From: Ensifer adhaerens | GTDB lineage: Bacteria > Pseudomonadota > Alphaproteobacteria > Rhizobiales > Rhizobiaceae | Direction: 5' to 3' | Assembly: GCF_028993555.1 (NCBI RefSeq) | Contig: NZ_CP118611.1 | Coordinates: forward strand, 2,441,501-2,505,500 | Length of the DNA: 64,000 nucleotides | Shown here: piece after piece, positions 8,629 to 17,496 of the stretch | Layout: each line of letters opens with the position of its first letter | Numbering within the stretch: position 1 is the stretch's first letter | Made by a program: the position numbers and the translations under genes | Notes under the pieces: generated by a model | Told to the model about the DNA's origin: nothing | What the model saw: the letters and a program-made list of their open reading frames with translations, nothing else | Databases searched by the model: none

Positions 8629-9138
8629 TCAGTAGGGCGAGATGCAGATCTGCCGCGGACCGTGATAGGGCTGGTACGTATCGTCGTAAGCTCTGTAGGA
8701 CCGGTAGCGGGCATAGCACCAACTCGTGTGCGCATCGCCGCCATAATAGGTCTGCCGGTAATAGCGCGGCGCATAGTAGCGCGGGCGATAGTAGGTCGGG
8801 CCGTAATAGCCTTGGTTGTAGTAGCCCTGATTGTAATAACCCTGATCGTAGTAGCCCGAGCCATAATAGGGCTGCGCCAGCGCTCCACCGATGATCGCAC
8901 CAGCGGCCAGTCCGCCGAGCGCCCAGGCCCAATCGTCGCCGCCGCCGTGGTTGTGCCCGTGATAATTACCGCCATGGTAGCCACCGCGGTAACCGCCACC
9001 GTATCGTCTGTACTGAACCAGTTGCGCTTGCGCCGTCTCGATCTTCGGGGCGCCCGCTATCGTGGGAAATGCCATGGCCGGCGAAACGCTGGTCAGCGCC
9101 GCCGCCGTGGACAAGGCAATGATCGTCAGCCTGTTCAT
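8629..9138 (-). CDS. BA14K family protein, Tyr/Gly-rich exported protein
   Basis: A 169-residue protein on the minus strand. The ATG at 9138 follows a perfect GGAGGTAAG ribosome site. Residues 1-23 are a signal peptide ending in AMA. The middle has a Gly/Tyr/His-rich stretch, a short hydrophobic glycine segment ([16 protein letters not shown]) and tandem YYNQG units followed by [12 protein letters not shown] repeats. The C-terminus with [15 protein letters not shown] and QICISPY resembles the BA14K domain, named from a Brucella 14-kDa immunoreactive protein with lectin-like activity. Likely envelope-associated. A TATACT box at 9171-9176 on this strand suits a promoter with a very short leader. 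Confidence 0.82.
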   Translation of the reverse strand: MNRLTIIALSTAAALTSVSPAMAFPTIAGAPKIETAQAQLVQYRRYGGGYRGGYHGGNYHGHNHGGGDDWAWALGGLAAGAIIGGALAQPYYGSGYYDQGYYNQGYYNQGYYGPTYYRPRYYAPRYYRQTYYGGDAHTSWCYARYRSYRAYDDTYQPYHGPRQICISPY

Positions 9139-9388
9139 TGGCTTACCTCCATTTTCCCCGCTTGTGCCGGAGTATACATCGGAAAAGCCGCCGAAGCACT
9201 GCGTTTTGGCGGCGCGCGCCGCCGGGTGTGGCGCGCCGCCGGACGCGTTTCTTTCGGACAACCGCACGCGAGATCGGCTTGGCCGCCCACTAAGGATCGG
9301 GTTTCCGAGATCTTCACGCCCGTACGGCTGCGCCTTTGATCGCGGAGGATGCTCATACCGCGTGCCACCATCTTTTATTTCATTTTTC

Positions 9389-9428
9389 GCAATTCAATCG
9401 CAATTATTATTGCAATTCAACGGCGCAA
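9389..9428. promoter_or_regulatory. Phased GCAAT repeats upstream of the cysteine hydrolase
   Basis: The 392-bp gap between 9139 and 9530 contains an AT-rich island with GCAATTCAA at 9389 and 9412, GCAATTATT at 9400 and GCAAT at 9424. Steps are 11, 12 and 12 bp, about one helical turn. A 16-bp GC palindrome lies at 9208-9223, nearer the BA14K gene. Both look regulatory; binders are unknown. Confidence 0.4.
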
Positions 9429-9530
9429 TCCGGTCGGCTACATCTGTTCTCACCAAACGAGTTCACCACCGACCGGAACGACCAGGCACCGACGCCCCGC
9501 TTTTCAACCAGCTCAAAGAGGAGAAAGCCC

Positions 9531-10220
9531 ATGTCCAAACTCGAAGTCCTGACCCCGCAGAACAGCCAGCTGATCTTCATCGACCAGCAGCCGCAGATGG
9601 CCTTCGGCGTTCAGTCGATCGACCGCCAGGTGCTGAAGAACAACGTCGTCGGCCTTGCCAAGGCCGCAAAGGTCTTCGACATCCCGACGACGATCACCAC
9701 CGTCGAGACCGGATCCTTCTCCGGCCACACCTATCCCGAACTGCTCGCCGTCTTCCCGGAAAACGATATCCTCGAACGCACCTCGATGAACTCCTGGGAC
9801 GATCAGAACGTCCGCGACGCGCTGGCCAGGAATGCCGCCAACGGCCGCAAGAAGATCGTCGTCTCCGGTCTGTGGACCGAAGTCTGCAACACCACCTTTG
9901 CGCTCTCGGCCCTCCATGATGTCCCGGACTACGAGATCTACATGGTCGCCGACGCCTCCGGCGGCACCTCGGTCGATGCGCACAAATACGCCATGGACCG
10001 CATGGTCCAGGCCGGCGTCATCCCAGTCACCTGGCAGCAGGTCCTGCTCGAATGGCAGCGCGACTGGGCCCGCAAGGAAACCTACAATGCCGTCACTTCG
10101 CTGGTGAAGGAACATTCCGGCGCCTATGGCATGGGCATCGATTACGCCTACACCATGGTCCACAAGGCCGACGAACGCGTCCGTCACGGCAAGACGATCG
10201 GCCCCAACCCGGTCAAGTGA
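9531..10220 (+). CDS. Isochorismatase-family cysteine hydrolase (YcaC-like)
   Basis: A 229-residue protein. The ATG at 9531 has an AGAGGAGA ribosome site 7 bp ahead. The sequence has the family layout: an early IFIDQQPQMAFG with the conserved aspartate, then VSGLWTEVCNTTFALSAL, where the cysteine is the predicted nucleophile. The match is closest in style to YcaC-type hydrolases, a group with unsettled substrates. It stands alone between an AT-rich leader and a strong hairpin. It is a cytoplasmic enzyme; isochorismate itself is unlikely as substrate, since no siderophore genes are near. Confidence 0.88.
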   Translation: MSKLEVLTPQNSQLIFIDQQPQMAFGVQSIDRQVLKNNVVGLAKAAKVFDIPTTITTVETGSFSGHTYPELLAVFPENDILERTSMNSWDDQNVRDALARNAANGRKKIVVSGLWTEVCNTTFALSALHDVPDYEIYMVADASGGTSVDAHKYAMDRMVQAGVIPVTWQQVLLEWQRDWARKETYNAVTSLVKEHSGAYGMGIDYAYTMVHKADERVRHGKTIGPNPVK

Positions 10221-10268
10221 CCCCCGGCCCGACCAGCGAAGCTCCCCATCGCTTCGGCACGATTGACA

Positions 10269-10294
10269 AGGCCGGTCCCGCAAGGGGCCGGCCT
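10269..10294 (+). terminator. Strong hairpin terminator after the cysteine hydrolase
   Basis: AGGCCGGTCCC and GGGGCCGGCCT pair as an 11-bp stem with one wobble around a GCAA tetraloop, 48 bp after the stop. The T content downstream is low (CTGCGTTTATG). Confidence 0.65.
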
Positions 10295-10453
10295 CTGCGT
10301 TTATGCGATTTCGATTGAGATCGCGACACGCCCCGAAAGCCGCAGATGGCCTTTCAGGTCGCGTTTCCCGGCTCTCCGCATGCCGCAAGCCCGGTTGCCG
10401 GCACCACTATGCCGAATTTGAAATTAAGGAACACAGTCATTTTCCAAATTTGA

Positions 10454-10499
10454 TTGACAACTCGGCTCCTCGCGCGCATTTTAGAAAACAATAGTTTTC
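10454..10499 (+). promoter_or_regulatory. Predicted emrA-like promoter with overlapping operator
   Basis: TTGACA at 10454-10459 and ATTTTA at 10478-10483 are 18 bp apart. Directly after the -10 lies an inverted repeat GAAAAC-AATA-GTTTTC (10484-10499), placed where a repressor would block transcription. The remaining 336-bp gap to the previous gene holds only the hairpin terminator. Confidence 0.5.
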
Positions 10500-10556
10500 C
10501 TAATTCGGCGAACGGCGTTTTGGATCGCCCCGCCATACCGGGGAAAGGAACCGGTC

Positions 10557-11759
10557 ATGAACCAGCACACGGCAATCGCCATCACAGAAGCCCCCTCTCC
10601 GACTGCCGAGACGTTGCCGGCCATTCGGCTCCCCGAGGAACTGCCTGCTATCCCGCCTGCCCTGGCGCCGAACGCGAAGGTACCCGCGAAGCGGTGGCTG
10701 CGCGGCCTGCTCTTCGCCTCGGTGGCCGCCGCAGCCCTGGCGGCCGCCGCCGATTTCGGGTGGGGATACTGGACGACAGGCCGCTTCCAGGTGTCGACCG
10801 ACGACGCCTATGTGAAGGCCGACAGCACGACGATTGCGCCCAAGGTATCCGGCCATATCGCCGAGGTGCTCGTGGCCGACAACGAGCGGGTGAAGGCGGG
10901 ACAGATCCTCGCCCGCATCGACGACCGCGATTTCAACGTCAGCCTCGAACGGGCGATGGCCGAGGTCGAGGCAGCCGAAGCCAACATCGCCAACAAGCAG
11001 TCGGCCCTGGTGGCCCAGCAATCCGCGATCGAAGCGGCAAAGGCGACGGTCGAGGCCGACAGGGCCGACCAGACCTTTGCCGAACAGGACGACAAACGCT
11101 ATTCGGAACTCGCCAGACAGGGCTTCGGCACCATTCAGAATGCTCAACAGGCGGCTTCGCGCATCACGGCCGCCCGTGCCGCGGTAACACGGGATACGGC
11201 AGCACTTGCCAATGAAACCAAGCAGCTTGACGTGATCAAGGCCGAAGTCGCCCAGGCGAAGGCGGCACTCGACAGCGCCAAGGCGGCGCAGAACCAGGCT
11301 CGCCTGAACCTCTCCTATACCACCCTTGCCGCCCCCATCGATGGCGTGATCGGCAACCGTACCCTGCGGGTCGGCCAATATGTACAGGCCGGCACCCAGT
11401 TGATGGCCGTCGTCCCGACGGAGGCGGCCTACATCGTCGCCAACTACAAGGAGACCCAGCTTACCGGCGTCCATCCCGGCCAGAAGGTGACAGTCGAAGT
11501 GGACACCTTCCCCGGCCAGGTCTTCGAGGGGCATGTCGACAGCATCTCGCCGGCGAGCGGCCAGGAATTTGCGCTGCTGCCGCCGGACAATGCGACGGGA
11601 AACTTCACGAAGGTGGTGCAGCGCATTCCGGTCAAGATCGTACTCGACCGGGGCATCCCACGATCGGTGATCTTGCGGCCCGGCATGTCGGTCTACCCGA
11701 CCATCGATACCAACCCGACGGCGACCGAAGTCGCGTCAAAGTCGGAAAAGATCTACTAG
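10557..11759 (+). CDS. HlyD/EmrA-family membrane fusion protein
   Basis: A 400-residue periplasmic adaptor. A single transmembrane helix lies near residues 47-68 after a proline-rich cytoplasmic tail, followed by a lipoyl/barrel-sandwich segment (DDAYVKADSTTIAPKVSGHI), a long alanine-rich coiled coil (about 130-250) and the second lipoyl half with LNLSYTTLAAPIDGVIGNR. This is the EmrA layout, which partners a 14-helix MFS pump and an outer-membrane channel. The EmrB-like gene follows after 48 bp; no TolC-like gene is in the window. Role: efflux of hydrophobic compounds or acids. Confidence 0.9.
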   Translation: MNQHTAIAITEAPSPTAETLPAIRLPEELPAIPPALAPNAKVPAKRWLRGLLFASVAAAALAAAADFGWGYWTTGRFQVSTDDAYVKADSTTIAPKVSGHIAEVLVADNERVKAGQILARIDDRDFNVSLERAMAEVEAAEANIANKQSALVAQQSAIEAAKATVEADRADQTFAEQDDKRYSELARQGFGTIQNAQQAASRITAARAAVTRDTAALANETKQLDVIKAEVAQAKAALDSAKAAQNQARLNLSYTTLAAPIDGVIGNRTLRVGQYVQAGTQLMAVVPTEAAYIVANYKETQLTGVHPGQKVTVEVDTFPGQVFEGHVDSISPASGQEFALLPPDNATGNFTKVVQRIPVKIVLDRGIPRSVILRPGMSVYPTIDTNPTATEVASKSEKIY

Positions 11760-11807
11760 GGGCGATTGGGCGCCCGTCTCACCAGCCAGACACGGCAGGA
11801 GGGTGTT

Positions 11808-13418
11808 ATGTCCACCATTGCTGATACAGCTGCCCCCGGCACGCTGCCAACCGCAGCGGCGCCCTCTGAAAAGGCGAGCACGAAAGCATGGATCGCGGTG
11901 ATTGCCGGCCTGATCGGCGCCTTCATGGCGATCCTGAACATCCAGATCACCAACGCCTCGCTGCTCGATATCGAGGGCGGCATCGGCACGGGCGTCGACA
12001 ACGGCGCCTGGATATCGACCTCCTACCTGATCGGCGAGATCGTGGTGATCCCCCTTACCGACTACTTCAGCCGCGTCTTCTCGTTCCGGCGCTACATCCT
12101 GGCAAATGCCATCCTGTTCCCGATCTTTTCCGCGGCTTGCGCCTTCGCCCATGATCTCGGCTCGATGATCGTGCTGCGCGGTCTGCAGGGCGTTGCGGGT
12201 GGCGTGCTCATCCCCATGGCTTTCACGATGATCCTGACCCGGTTGCCCAAGGCGCAGCAGCCGTTCGGGTTGGCACTCTTCGCCCTGTCCGTCACCTTCG
12301 CGCCGGCGATCGGCCCGACGATCGGCGGCTATCTCACCGAGAACTACGGCTGGCAGTCGATCTTCTTCGTCAACACGCCTCCAAGCATGGTCATGGTGGT
12401 TGCGCTCTACTTCACGCTCGAGAAGAAGCAAATGCAATTGTCCCTGCTCAAGGAGGGCGACTGGGCCGGCATCATCACCATGGCGATCGGGCTCTCGGCC
12501 CTGCAAACCGTACTCGAGGAGGGCAACAAGGACGACTGGTTCCAGTCGCCGCTCATCGTCAAGCTCGCCTTGGTCGCAACCGTGTTTCTGACCGCCTTCG
12601 TCATCATCGAACTCAAGGTCGAAAAGCCGCTGGTCCAGCTGCGTCTGCTCAGGCAGCGCAACTTCGGCGTCGGTGTCCTCGTCAACGTGCTGGTCGGCGT
12701 GGCGCTGTTCGGCACCGTCTACATCCTGCCGCAGTATCTGGGTCAGGTGCAGCGCTACAATGCCGAGCAGATCGGCTTCGTGCTCGCCTGGACCGGGTTG
12801 CCGCAGCTCCTCATCATTCCGCTCGTACCGACATTGATGAAGCGCTTCGACGCGCGCTACGTCGGCTTCGTCGGCATCAGCATCTTCGCCGTCAGCTGTT
12901 TCATGAACACGACGCTCTCGCTCGACAGCGCCGGCGACCAGTTCTTCGTACCCAATATCGTGCGCGCCATCGGCCAGGCACTGGTGCTGACGCCGATCAC
13001 GGTGATCACGACCGCCGGCATTGCTCCAAGCGAGGCGGCCGCCGCTTCCGGCCTGTCGAACATGCTGCGCAATCTCGGCGGTGCAGTCGGAACGGCCACG
13101 CTCGCGACCGTGCTCACCAAGCGCGAGCAGTTCCATTCCAACATCATCGGCCAGTCCGTCACGCTTTCCCGCGACGAGGTCCGTGACCGGATCGGCGATC
13201 TGACCCAGCACTTCTTGACGCATGGCGTAACCGACGCCGCCGTTGCACAGCACAAGGCGATCGCAGTTATCGGCGCGACGGTTCACCGCCAGGCGCTTAT
13301 CCTGGGCTTCAGTGATACGTTCGCCGTAATCGGCACCGTGTTGGCGCTCGCTGCCATCGCCCTGCTTTTCACCCGCAAGATCCAGCTCGGCGGCGCAGGT
13401 GCGGGCGGTGCCCATTGA
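11808..13418 (+). CDS. DHA2 family MFS efflux pump (EmrB-like)
   Basis: A 536-residue protein with about 14 helices. The ATG at 11808 has AGGAGG 6 bp ahead. Typical parts are GAFMAILNIQITNASL in helix 1, GAWISTSYLIGEIV in helix 2, the RGLQGVAGGVLIPMAFT region in helix 4 and motif C-like FAPAIGPTIGGYL in helix 5. It pairs with the membrane fusion protein upstream to pump drugs or toxic acids across both membranes. No local TetR or MarR regulator gene is found, although an operator-like inverted repeat lies at the promoter. Confidence 0.92.
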   Translation: MSTIADTAAPGTLPTAAAPSEKASTKAWIAVIAGLIGAFMAILNIQITNASLLDIEGGIGTGVDNGAWISTSYLIGEIVVIPLTDYFSRVFSFRRYILANAILFPIFSAACAFAHDLGSMIVLRGLQGVAGGVLIPMAFTMILTRLPKAQQPFGLALFALSVTFAPAIGPTIGGYLTENYGWQSIFFVNTPPSMVMVVALYFTLEKKQMQLSLLKEGDWAGIITMAIGLSALQTVLEEGNKDDWFQSPLIVKLALVATVFLTAFVIIELKVEKPLVQLRLLRQRNFGVGVLVNVLVGVALFGTVYILPQYLGQVQRYNAEQIGFVLAWTGLPQLLIIPLVPTLMKRFDARYVGFVGISIFAVSCFMNTTLSLDSAGDQFFVPNIVRAIGQALVLTPITVITTAGIAPSEAAAASGLSNMLRNLGGAVGTATLATVLTKREQFHSNIIGQSVTLSRDEVRDRIGDLTQHFLTHGVTDAAVAQHKAIAVIGATVHRQALILGFSDTFAVIGTVLALAAIALLFTRKIQLGGAGAGGAH

Positions 13419-13460
13419 ATGCCCGCAGGTCAAAGGACGCGCACTTAGAGGAGGCAGATC

Positions 13461-13925
13461 ATGAACAGTTCGACGCCCGCTCGCCTCTTTCTCGACGACC
13501 TCTATGTGGGCCAACGCTTTACAAGCGCGACCCATATCATCGACGAAGCCCAGATCAAGGCTTTCGCCATGCAGTTCGACCCGCAGCCTTTTCACCTCGA
13601 CGAGGCAAAGGCCAGGGACACGCTCTTCAAGGGGCTGGCCGCAAGCGGATGGCACACCGCCGCCATCACGATGCGCCTCAATGTCGAGACCGGCCTGCCA
13701 TTTGCCGGTGGCCTCATCGGCGCAGGCGGAGAAATCAACTGGCCGGCGCCGACGCGCCCCGGGGACACGCTGCATGTGGAAAGCGAAGTGGTGGAGATCA
13801 TACCGTCCCGCTCGAAGCCTGATCGCGGCATCGCCGTCGTTGTCAGCAGCACCATCAATCAGCGTGGCGAAGTGGTGCAGAACCTCAAAGCCAAACTCGT
13901 CCTCAAGCGGAAAGCGGCAGATTGA
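13461..13925 (+). CDS. MaoC family dehydratase
   Basis: A 154-residue hot-dog fold protein. The active-site motif of R-specific enoyl hydratases appears as DPQPFHLD (D40, H45), followed by FKGLAASGWHTAAITM. It starts after a GAGGAGG site, 42 bp downstream of the efflux pump and on the same strand. It is probably an enoyl-CoA or acyl-thioester hydratase acting in the cytoplasm. Its link to the efflux genes is by position only. Confidence 0.87.
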   Translation: MNSSTPARLFLDDLYVGQRFTSATHIIDEAQIKAFAMQFDPQPFHLDEAKARDTLFKGLAASGWHTAAITMRLNVETGLPFAGGLIGAGGEINWPAPTRPGDTLHVESEVVEIIPSRSKPDRGIAVVVSSTINQRGEVVQNLKAKLVLKRKAAD

Positions 13926-14144
13926 CGCTGACCCAGCCCGAATAGGTGCAAGGACGGGCGACCTTCATTCCGTCGCAACCAAATCATCTAGCATCGGACT
14001 GGCCAGCGCGAGCCGGACCGCGCGCTCGGACAGACGGCGTTGCACGCGCCGAGCAGAGGCTGGAAACGAGGCAATGCTCGTATTTCTCAACAATCAACCG
14101 ACCACTGCCGCGTTCACGGCGTGCGCGAATGCGGAGGCACTGCG

Positions 14145-14903
14145 ATGGAACTGACCGCCCTGACCATTATGGTCGCCTTTGCCGGGGTATTCCTGATCTG
14201 CTTCATGAAGGGGGCGTTTGGCGGCGGTTTTTCCATACTCGGTATCCCGCTGCTGTCGCTGGTGATGGACCCGGTCACCGCCGGCGGCCTTCTCGCGCCG
14301 CTCTTCGTGGCAATGGATCTGTACGGCTTGCGCTACTTCAAGCGCACGACCTGGTCTGCTCCCGACCTCGTGCTGCTGCTTCCGGGGCTCGTGATTGGCA
14401 TCGGGCTCGGCTATCTGCTGTTCCGCTTTCTCGATCACCGCACCGTCGCGATCGTGATGGCGGCGACGACGCTGCTCTTCGTCGGCCTGTGGCTTGCAAG
14501 GGGCGCAGAGGTAACGGCGCGCCCACGCTCGACCCCCAAGGCAATTTCGGCCGGCCTCGCCTCAGGCATCACCACGATGGTCGCCCACTCCGGCGGACCG
14601 CCACTGGCGATGTATCTTCTGCCGCTTGGCCTCAGCAAGGAGGTCTATGCGGGAACGACGAGCCTTTTCTTTACCGTCGGCAATGCGACCAAGGCCCTGC
14701 CATGGTTGTTCCTGGCAAAGCCGAACGCCGATCTCGGAGTGCTGATGGCGATCTGCCTGTTCGCCATTCCGAGCGGTGTTACGCTCGGCTGGCGGCTCCA
14801 GGGCAGGCTCTACCAGCGGCAGGTCTATCGCGCCTGCTATGGATTGCTGGCCCTGGTCGCGCTGAAGCTATTGTGGGACGGTGTTTCCGGCTTTCTCGCT
14901 TGA
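14145..14903 (+). CDS. TauE/SafE family sulfite/organosulfonate exporter-like permease
   Basis: A 252-residue membrane protein of about eight helices. The ATG at 14145 has GGAGG 8 bp ahead. The first repeat shows the family's GAFGGGFSILGIPLLSL, and the second begins with SGITTMVAHSGGPPLAMYLLP; these two glycine-rich motifs define TauE/SafE (DUF81) proteins, which export sulfite, sulfonates or other small anions. It stands alone, with no sulfur genes adjacent, so the substrate is open. Confidence 0.88.
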   Translation: MELTALTIMVAFAGVFLICFMKGAFGGGFSILGIPLLSLVMDPVTAGGLLAPLFVAMDLYGLRYFKRTTWSAPDLVLLLPGLVIGIGLGYLLFRFLDHRTVAIVMAATTLLFVGLWLARGAEVTARPRSTPKAISAGLASGITTMVAHSGGPPLAMYLLPLGLSKEVYAGTTSLFFTVGNATKALPWLFLAKPNADLGVLMAICLFAIPSGVTLGWRLQGRLYQRQVYRACYGLLALVALKLLWDGVSGFLA

Positions 14904-15121
14904 CCGCCGCATCGCCTGACGACCCAAGGAAGCGAGACAACCCAAAGAAGATGGCGTTGCGAAGGCGCAGATCACGCCATAGGCTTATCGCGCAAGCTGC
15001 GCCTGCAAGGCTTCGCACTTTGCGTATTGACCTAAGTTTCTCAAAGAGTTGAAGTACCCTGGCCACTCAAGCGAGGAATTTCACCCTGCACAGCAGCGCA
15101 CCCTTCACGGCAGCGGGAGAG

Positions 15122-16915
15122 ATGGGTCAGCTGATCCGATCTCATCGCTGGGATGACAGCCCGCTCGGCCCCATGGAGGCTTGGCCGCCATGCCTGGCGG
15201 CGGCGGTCGACATCATGTTGCCGGCGCAGGCGCAGATTGTGATGTTCTGGGGCGAGGAGTTCGTTGCGCTCTACAACGACGCCTATGCGCCCACCATCGG
15301 GGACAAGCACCCTCGTGCGCTGGGGCGCCCGGCACGCGAAAACTGGGGTGAGCTTTGGGGTGACCTCGAACCTCTGCTGCAGCGCGTGCTGAAGCGCGGC
15401 GAGACGGTGGTTGCGAAAGACCGTCCCTTCTACATCGAGCGTCACGGTTATCCCGAAACGGTGTACTTCGATATCTCCTACTCGCCCGTCCGGGACGAGG
15501 AAGAGAGGGTTCGAGGCGTGTTCTGCATTGTCAACGAAACGACGGAACGCGTGAAGTTCGAGAGCGCCCTGCAGGCCAACGAAGAGCGGCTTCGCGCAAT
15601 CTTCTCGCAATCGGCCGCCGGCATCAGCCAGATGGACCTGACGGGCCGCTTCCTCTTGGTCAACAATCGCTTCTGCGAAATCGTCGGCTACAGCGAAGCC
15701 GAATTGCTGACGATGCGCATGCATGACATCACCTTTCCCGAAGACGTCGCCGAAAGCGCCCGCCTGTTCAAGACGATGGTGAGCACGGGCCAAAGCTACG
15801 AGATCGAGAAGCGCTACCTGCGCAAGGATGGTGGTCTTGTCTGGGTAACGAACTCGGTCTCCGCGCTCCGCGACGAGCGCGGCAATTTTCGTCAGGCCGC
15901 CGCCGTCATCGTCGACATCACCGAGCGCAAGCGGGCCCAGGAGGTCGAGCGTCGTCTTGCGGCCATCATCGCGTCCTCCAACGATGCCATCCTCGGCATC
16001 GATCTCAGGATGAGGATCACGACCTGGAACGCCGGAGCCGAAAGGCTCTACGGTTACTCGGCCGAGGAAATGGTCGGCCGGTCCGTGATGACGCTGGTGC
16101 CCGAGGACCGAATTGACGAAGAGCCCGCGATCCTCAGACAGGTGAGCGCGGGCCTCAAGGTCGAGCCATACGAGACCAAACGGCTCCACAAGGACGGTCG
16201 AAGCGTCGACGTCCTGCTCAGCGTTTCACCGATCTACGACGCCTATGGCAGCATCGTTGGTGCTTCGAAGCTGGCCCACGACATAACCGTGCGAAAGGAA
16301 GCCGAGCGCCTTCAGACCGTCCTCGTCGGCGAGCTGAACCATCGCGTCAAGAACGTGTTTGCGACCGTTCTGGCCATTGCCCGGCAGACGCTCGGCCGCA
16401 GCGACGCGACGGACGCCGGCGAGGTGCAGGCCTTTGAGGCGCGGCTGGTTTCGATGGCGCGGGCCCACGACCTTTTGACCCATGGAACCTGGGAACGGGC
16501 GGAGTTGCAGGCGATCATCAACCAGGCGATCTCCCCCTACGCGCAGGAGAGGTTTGTCGTGTCCGGCCCGCCGATCCAGGTTCCACCGCGAATGGTCGTG
16601 TCGCTGTCCCTGGCGCTGCATGAGCTCGCCACGAATGCCGCCAAATACGGCGCCCTTTCGACAGCGGACGGACGGGTCTCGATCACATGGTCGCTCAAGA
16701 CCGGCACGCCGACCCGGCTGACGCTGCGCTGGCAGGAATCCGGCGGTCCGCTGGTAAAGCAACCATCGCGCAAAGGATTCGGCTCGCGTCTGATCCAGAC
16801 ACTCCTGGCAGCCGAACTCAACGGCCAGGTGGAGATCAGCTACCACCCCTCGGGCCTGGTGTGTTCCGTCGATGCAGCCCTGCAAGTCGGGTGGGACGAG
16901 CCCACTTCGTCCTGA
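15122..16915 (+). CDS. PAS-domain HWE-family sensor histidine kinase
   Basis: A 597-residue cytoplasmic kinase with three PAS regions (about 5-145, 150-275 and 276-400) and a C-terminal HWE kinase domain. The phospho-accepting histidine is in VGELNHRVKN (H407), and the ATP-binding part has LALHELATNAAKYGALS. The open frame extends upstream of the ATG at 15122 to a stop near 15053, and relatives usually carry a few residues before GEMG. A CTG at 15086 has GAGGA 8 bp ahead and is a possible unusual start adding 12 residues. No response regulator is adjacent; HWE kinases in rhizobia often feed the general stress response or light sensing. Confidence 0.88.
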   Translation: MGQLIRSHRWDDSPLGPMEAWPPCLAAAVDIMLPAQAQIVMFWGEEFVALYNDAYAPTIGDKHPRALGRPARENWGELWGDLEPLLQRVLKRGETVVAKDRPFYIERHGYPETVYFDISYSPVRDEEERVRGVFCIVNETTERVKFESALQANEERLRAIFSQSAAGISQMDLTGRFLLVNNRFCEIVGYSEAELLTMRMHDITFPEDVAESARLFKTMVSTGQSYEIEKRYLRKDGGLVWVTNSVSALRDERGNFRQAAAVIVDITERKRAQEVERRLAAIIASSNDAILGIDLRMRITTWNAGAERLYGYSAEEMVGRSVMTLVPEDRIDEEPAILRQVSAGLKVEPYETKRLHKDGRSVDVLLSVSPIYDAYGSIVGASKLAHDITVRKEAERLQTVLVGELNHRVKNVFATVLAIARQTLGRSDATDAGEVQAFEARLVSMARAHDLLTHGTWERAELQAIINQAISPYAQERFVVSGPPIQVPPRMVVSLSLALHELATNAAKYGALSTADGRVSITWSLKTGTPTRLTLRWQESGGPLVKQPSRKGFGSRLIQTLLAAELNGQVEISYHPSGLVCSVDAALQVGWDEPTSS

Positions 16916-16956
16916 TCGCACCGTGGCGGCGCACAAACAGCATGGCCGGTACGGGC

Positions 16957-17496
16957 TCACGCCTTGCCGGTGAGCGCAAGAACGCGATCCAACGCCGCCG
17001 TAAAACCCTTGAGTGACACCGAGAACGCTACGTCCTTTTCCGTATCGCTCGCAAAGGCACCGATCTTCAGCGTCGTTCCACTGCGCAGCAGTGCGACCGT
17101 ACCCTCGGTAAACGTCAACGACACGATGCAGCCGATCAGCAGGCAGGTACGGAAGGGCGTCGGCTTGCCGCCGGTCGCCTCGTCGACGCCGAGGGTGACG
17201 CCCTTTTCCAAATAGAGGCCGAAAGGCAGCGCGAGGCTTCCCTCCAGACCGGCATTTTCGGCCGGCCGAAGCTCGAGCGTCAGCACGTGCTGGCCGCTCT
17301 TGTGAAACTGCCGCTGTGACACGAGGCAGTGCTTCTTACCTTCGACCTCGGCGCAGGCGACGCTCCAGTCCTCGTATGTTTCGGAGAGCTGAGAGGGCGC
17401 CGCGGCCTTGCTGGCCGCCGCGTCCTCTGCATGAAGCGGCGTGATGGCGACGAATGTCGCCATCAGCACTGTCGATAGCCAGACAAGCCGACGCAT
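16957..17496 (-). CDS. Invasion-associated locus B (IalB) family protein
   Basis: A 179-residue protein with a signal peptide (residues 1-23, cleavage after LHA). The family pattern is clear: YEDWSVACAEVEGKKHCLVSQ near the N-terminus, and a second cysteine pair in FRTCLLIGCIVSLTF, so two disulphides are likely in the periplasm. IalB proteins are named from Bartonella, where the locus affects erythrocyte entry; in rhizobia the role is not settled. Its ATG overlaps the autotransporter stop by one base (TGATG), so it is translated together with that gene. Confidence 0.9.
   Translation of the reverse strand: MRRLVWLSTVLMATFVAITPLHAEDAAASKAAAPSQLSETYEDWSVACAEVEGKKHCLVSQRQFHKSGQHVLTLELRPAENAGLEGSLALPFGLYLEKGVTLGVDEATGGKPTPFRTCLLIGCIVSLTFTEGTVALLRSGTTLKIGAFASDTEKDVAFSVSLKGFTAALDRVLALTGKA

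Noticed and set aside
11736-13775. 679-codon minus-strand frame
   Set aside because: It is antisense to the EmrB-like and MaoC genes and has no family character.
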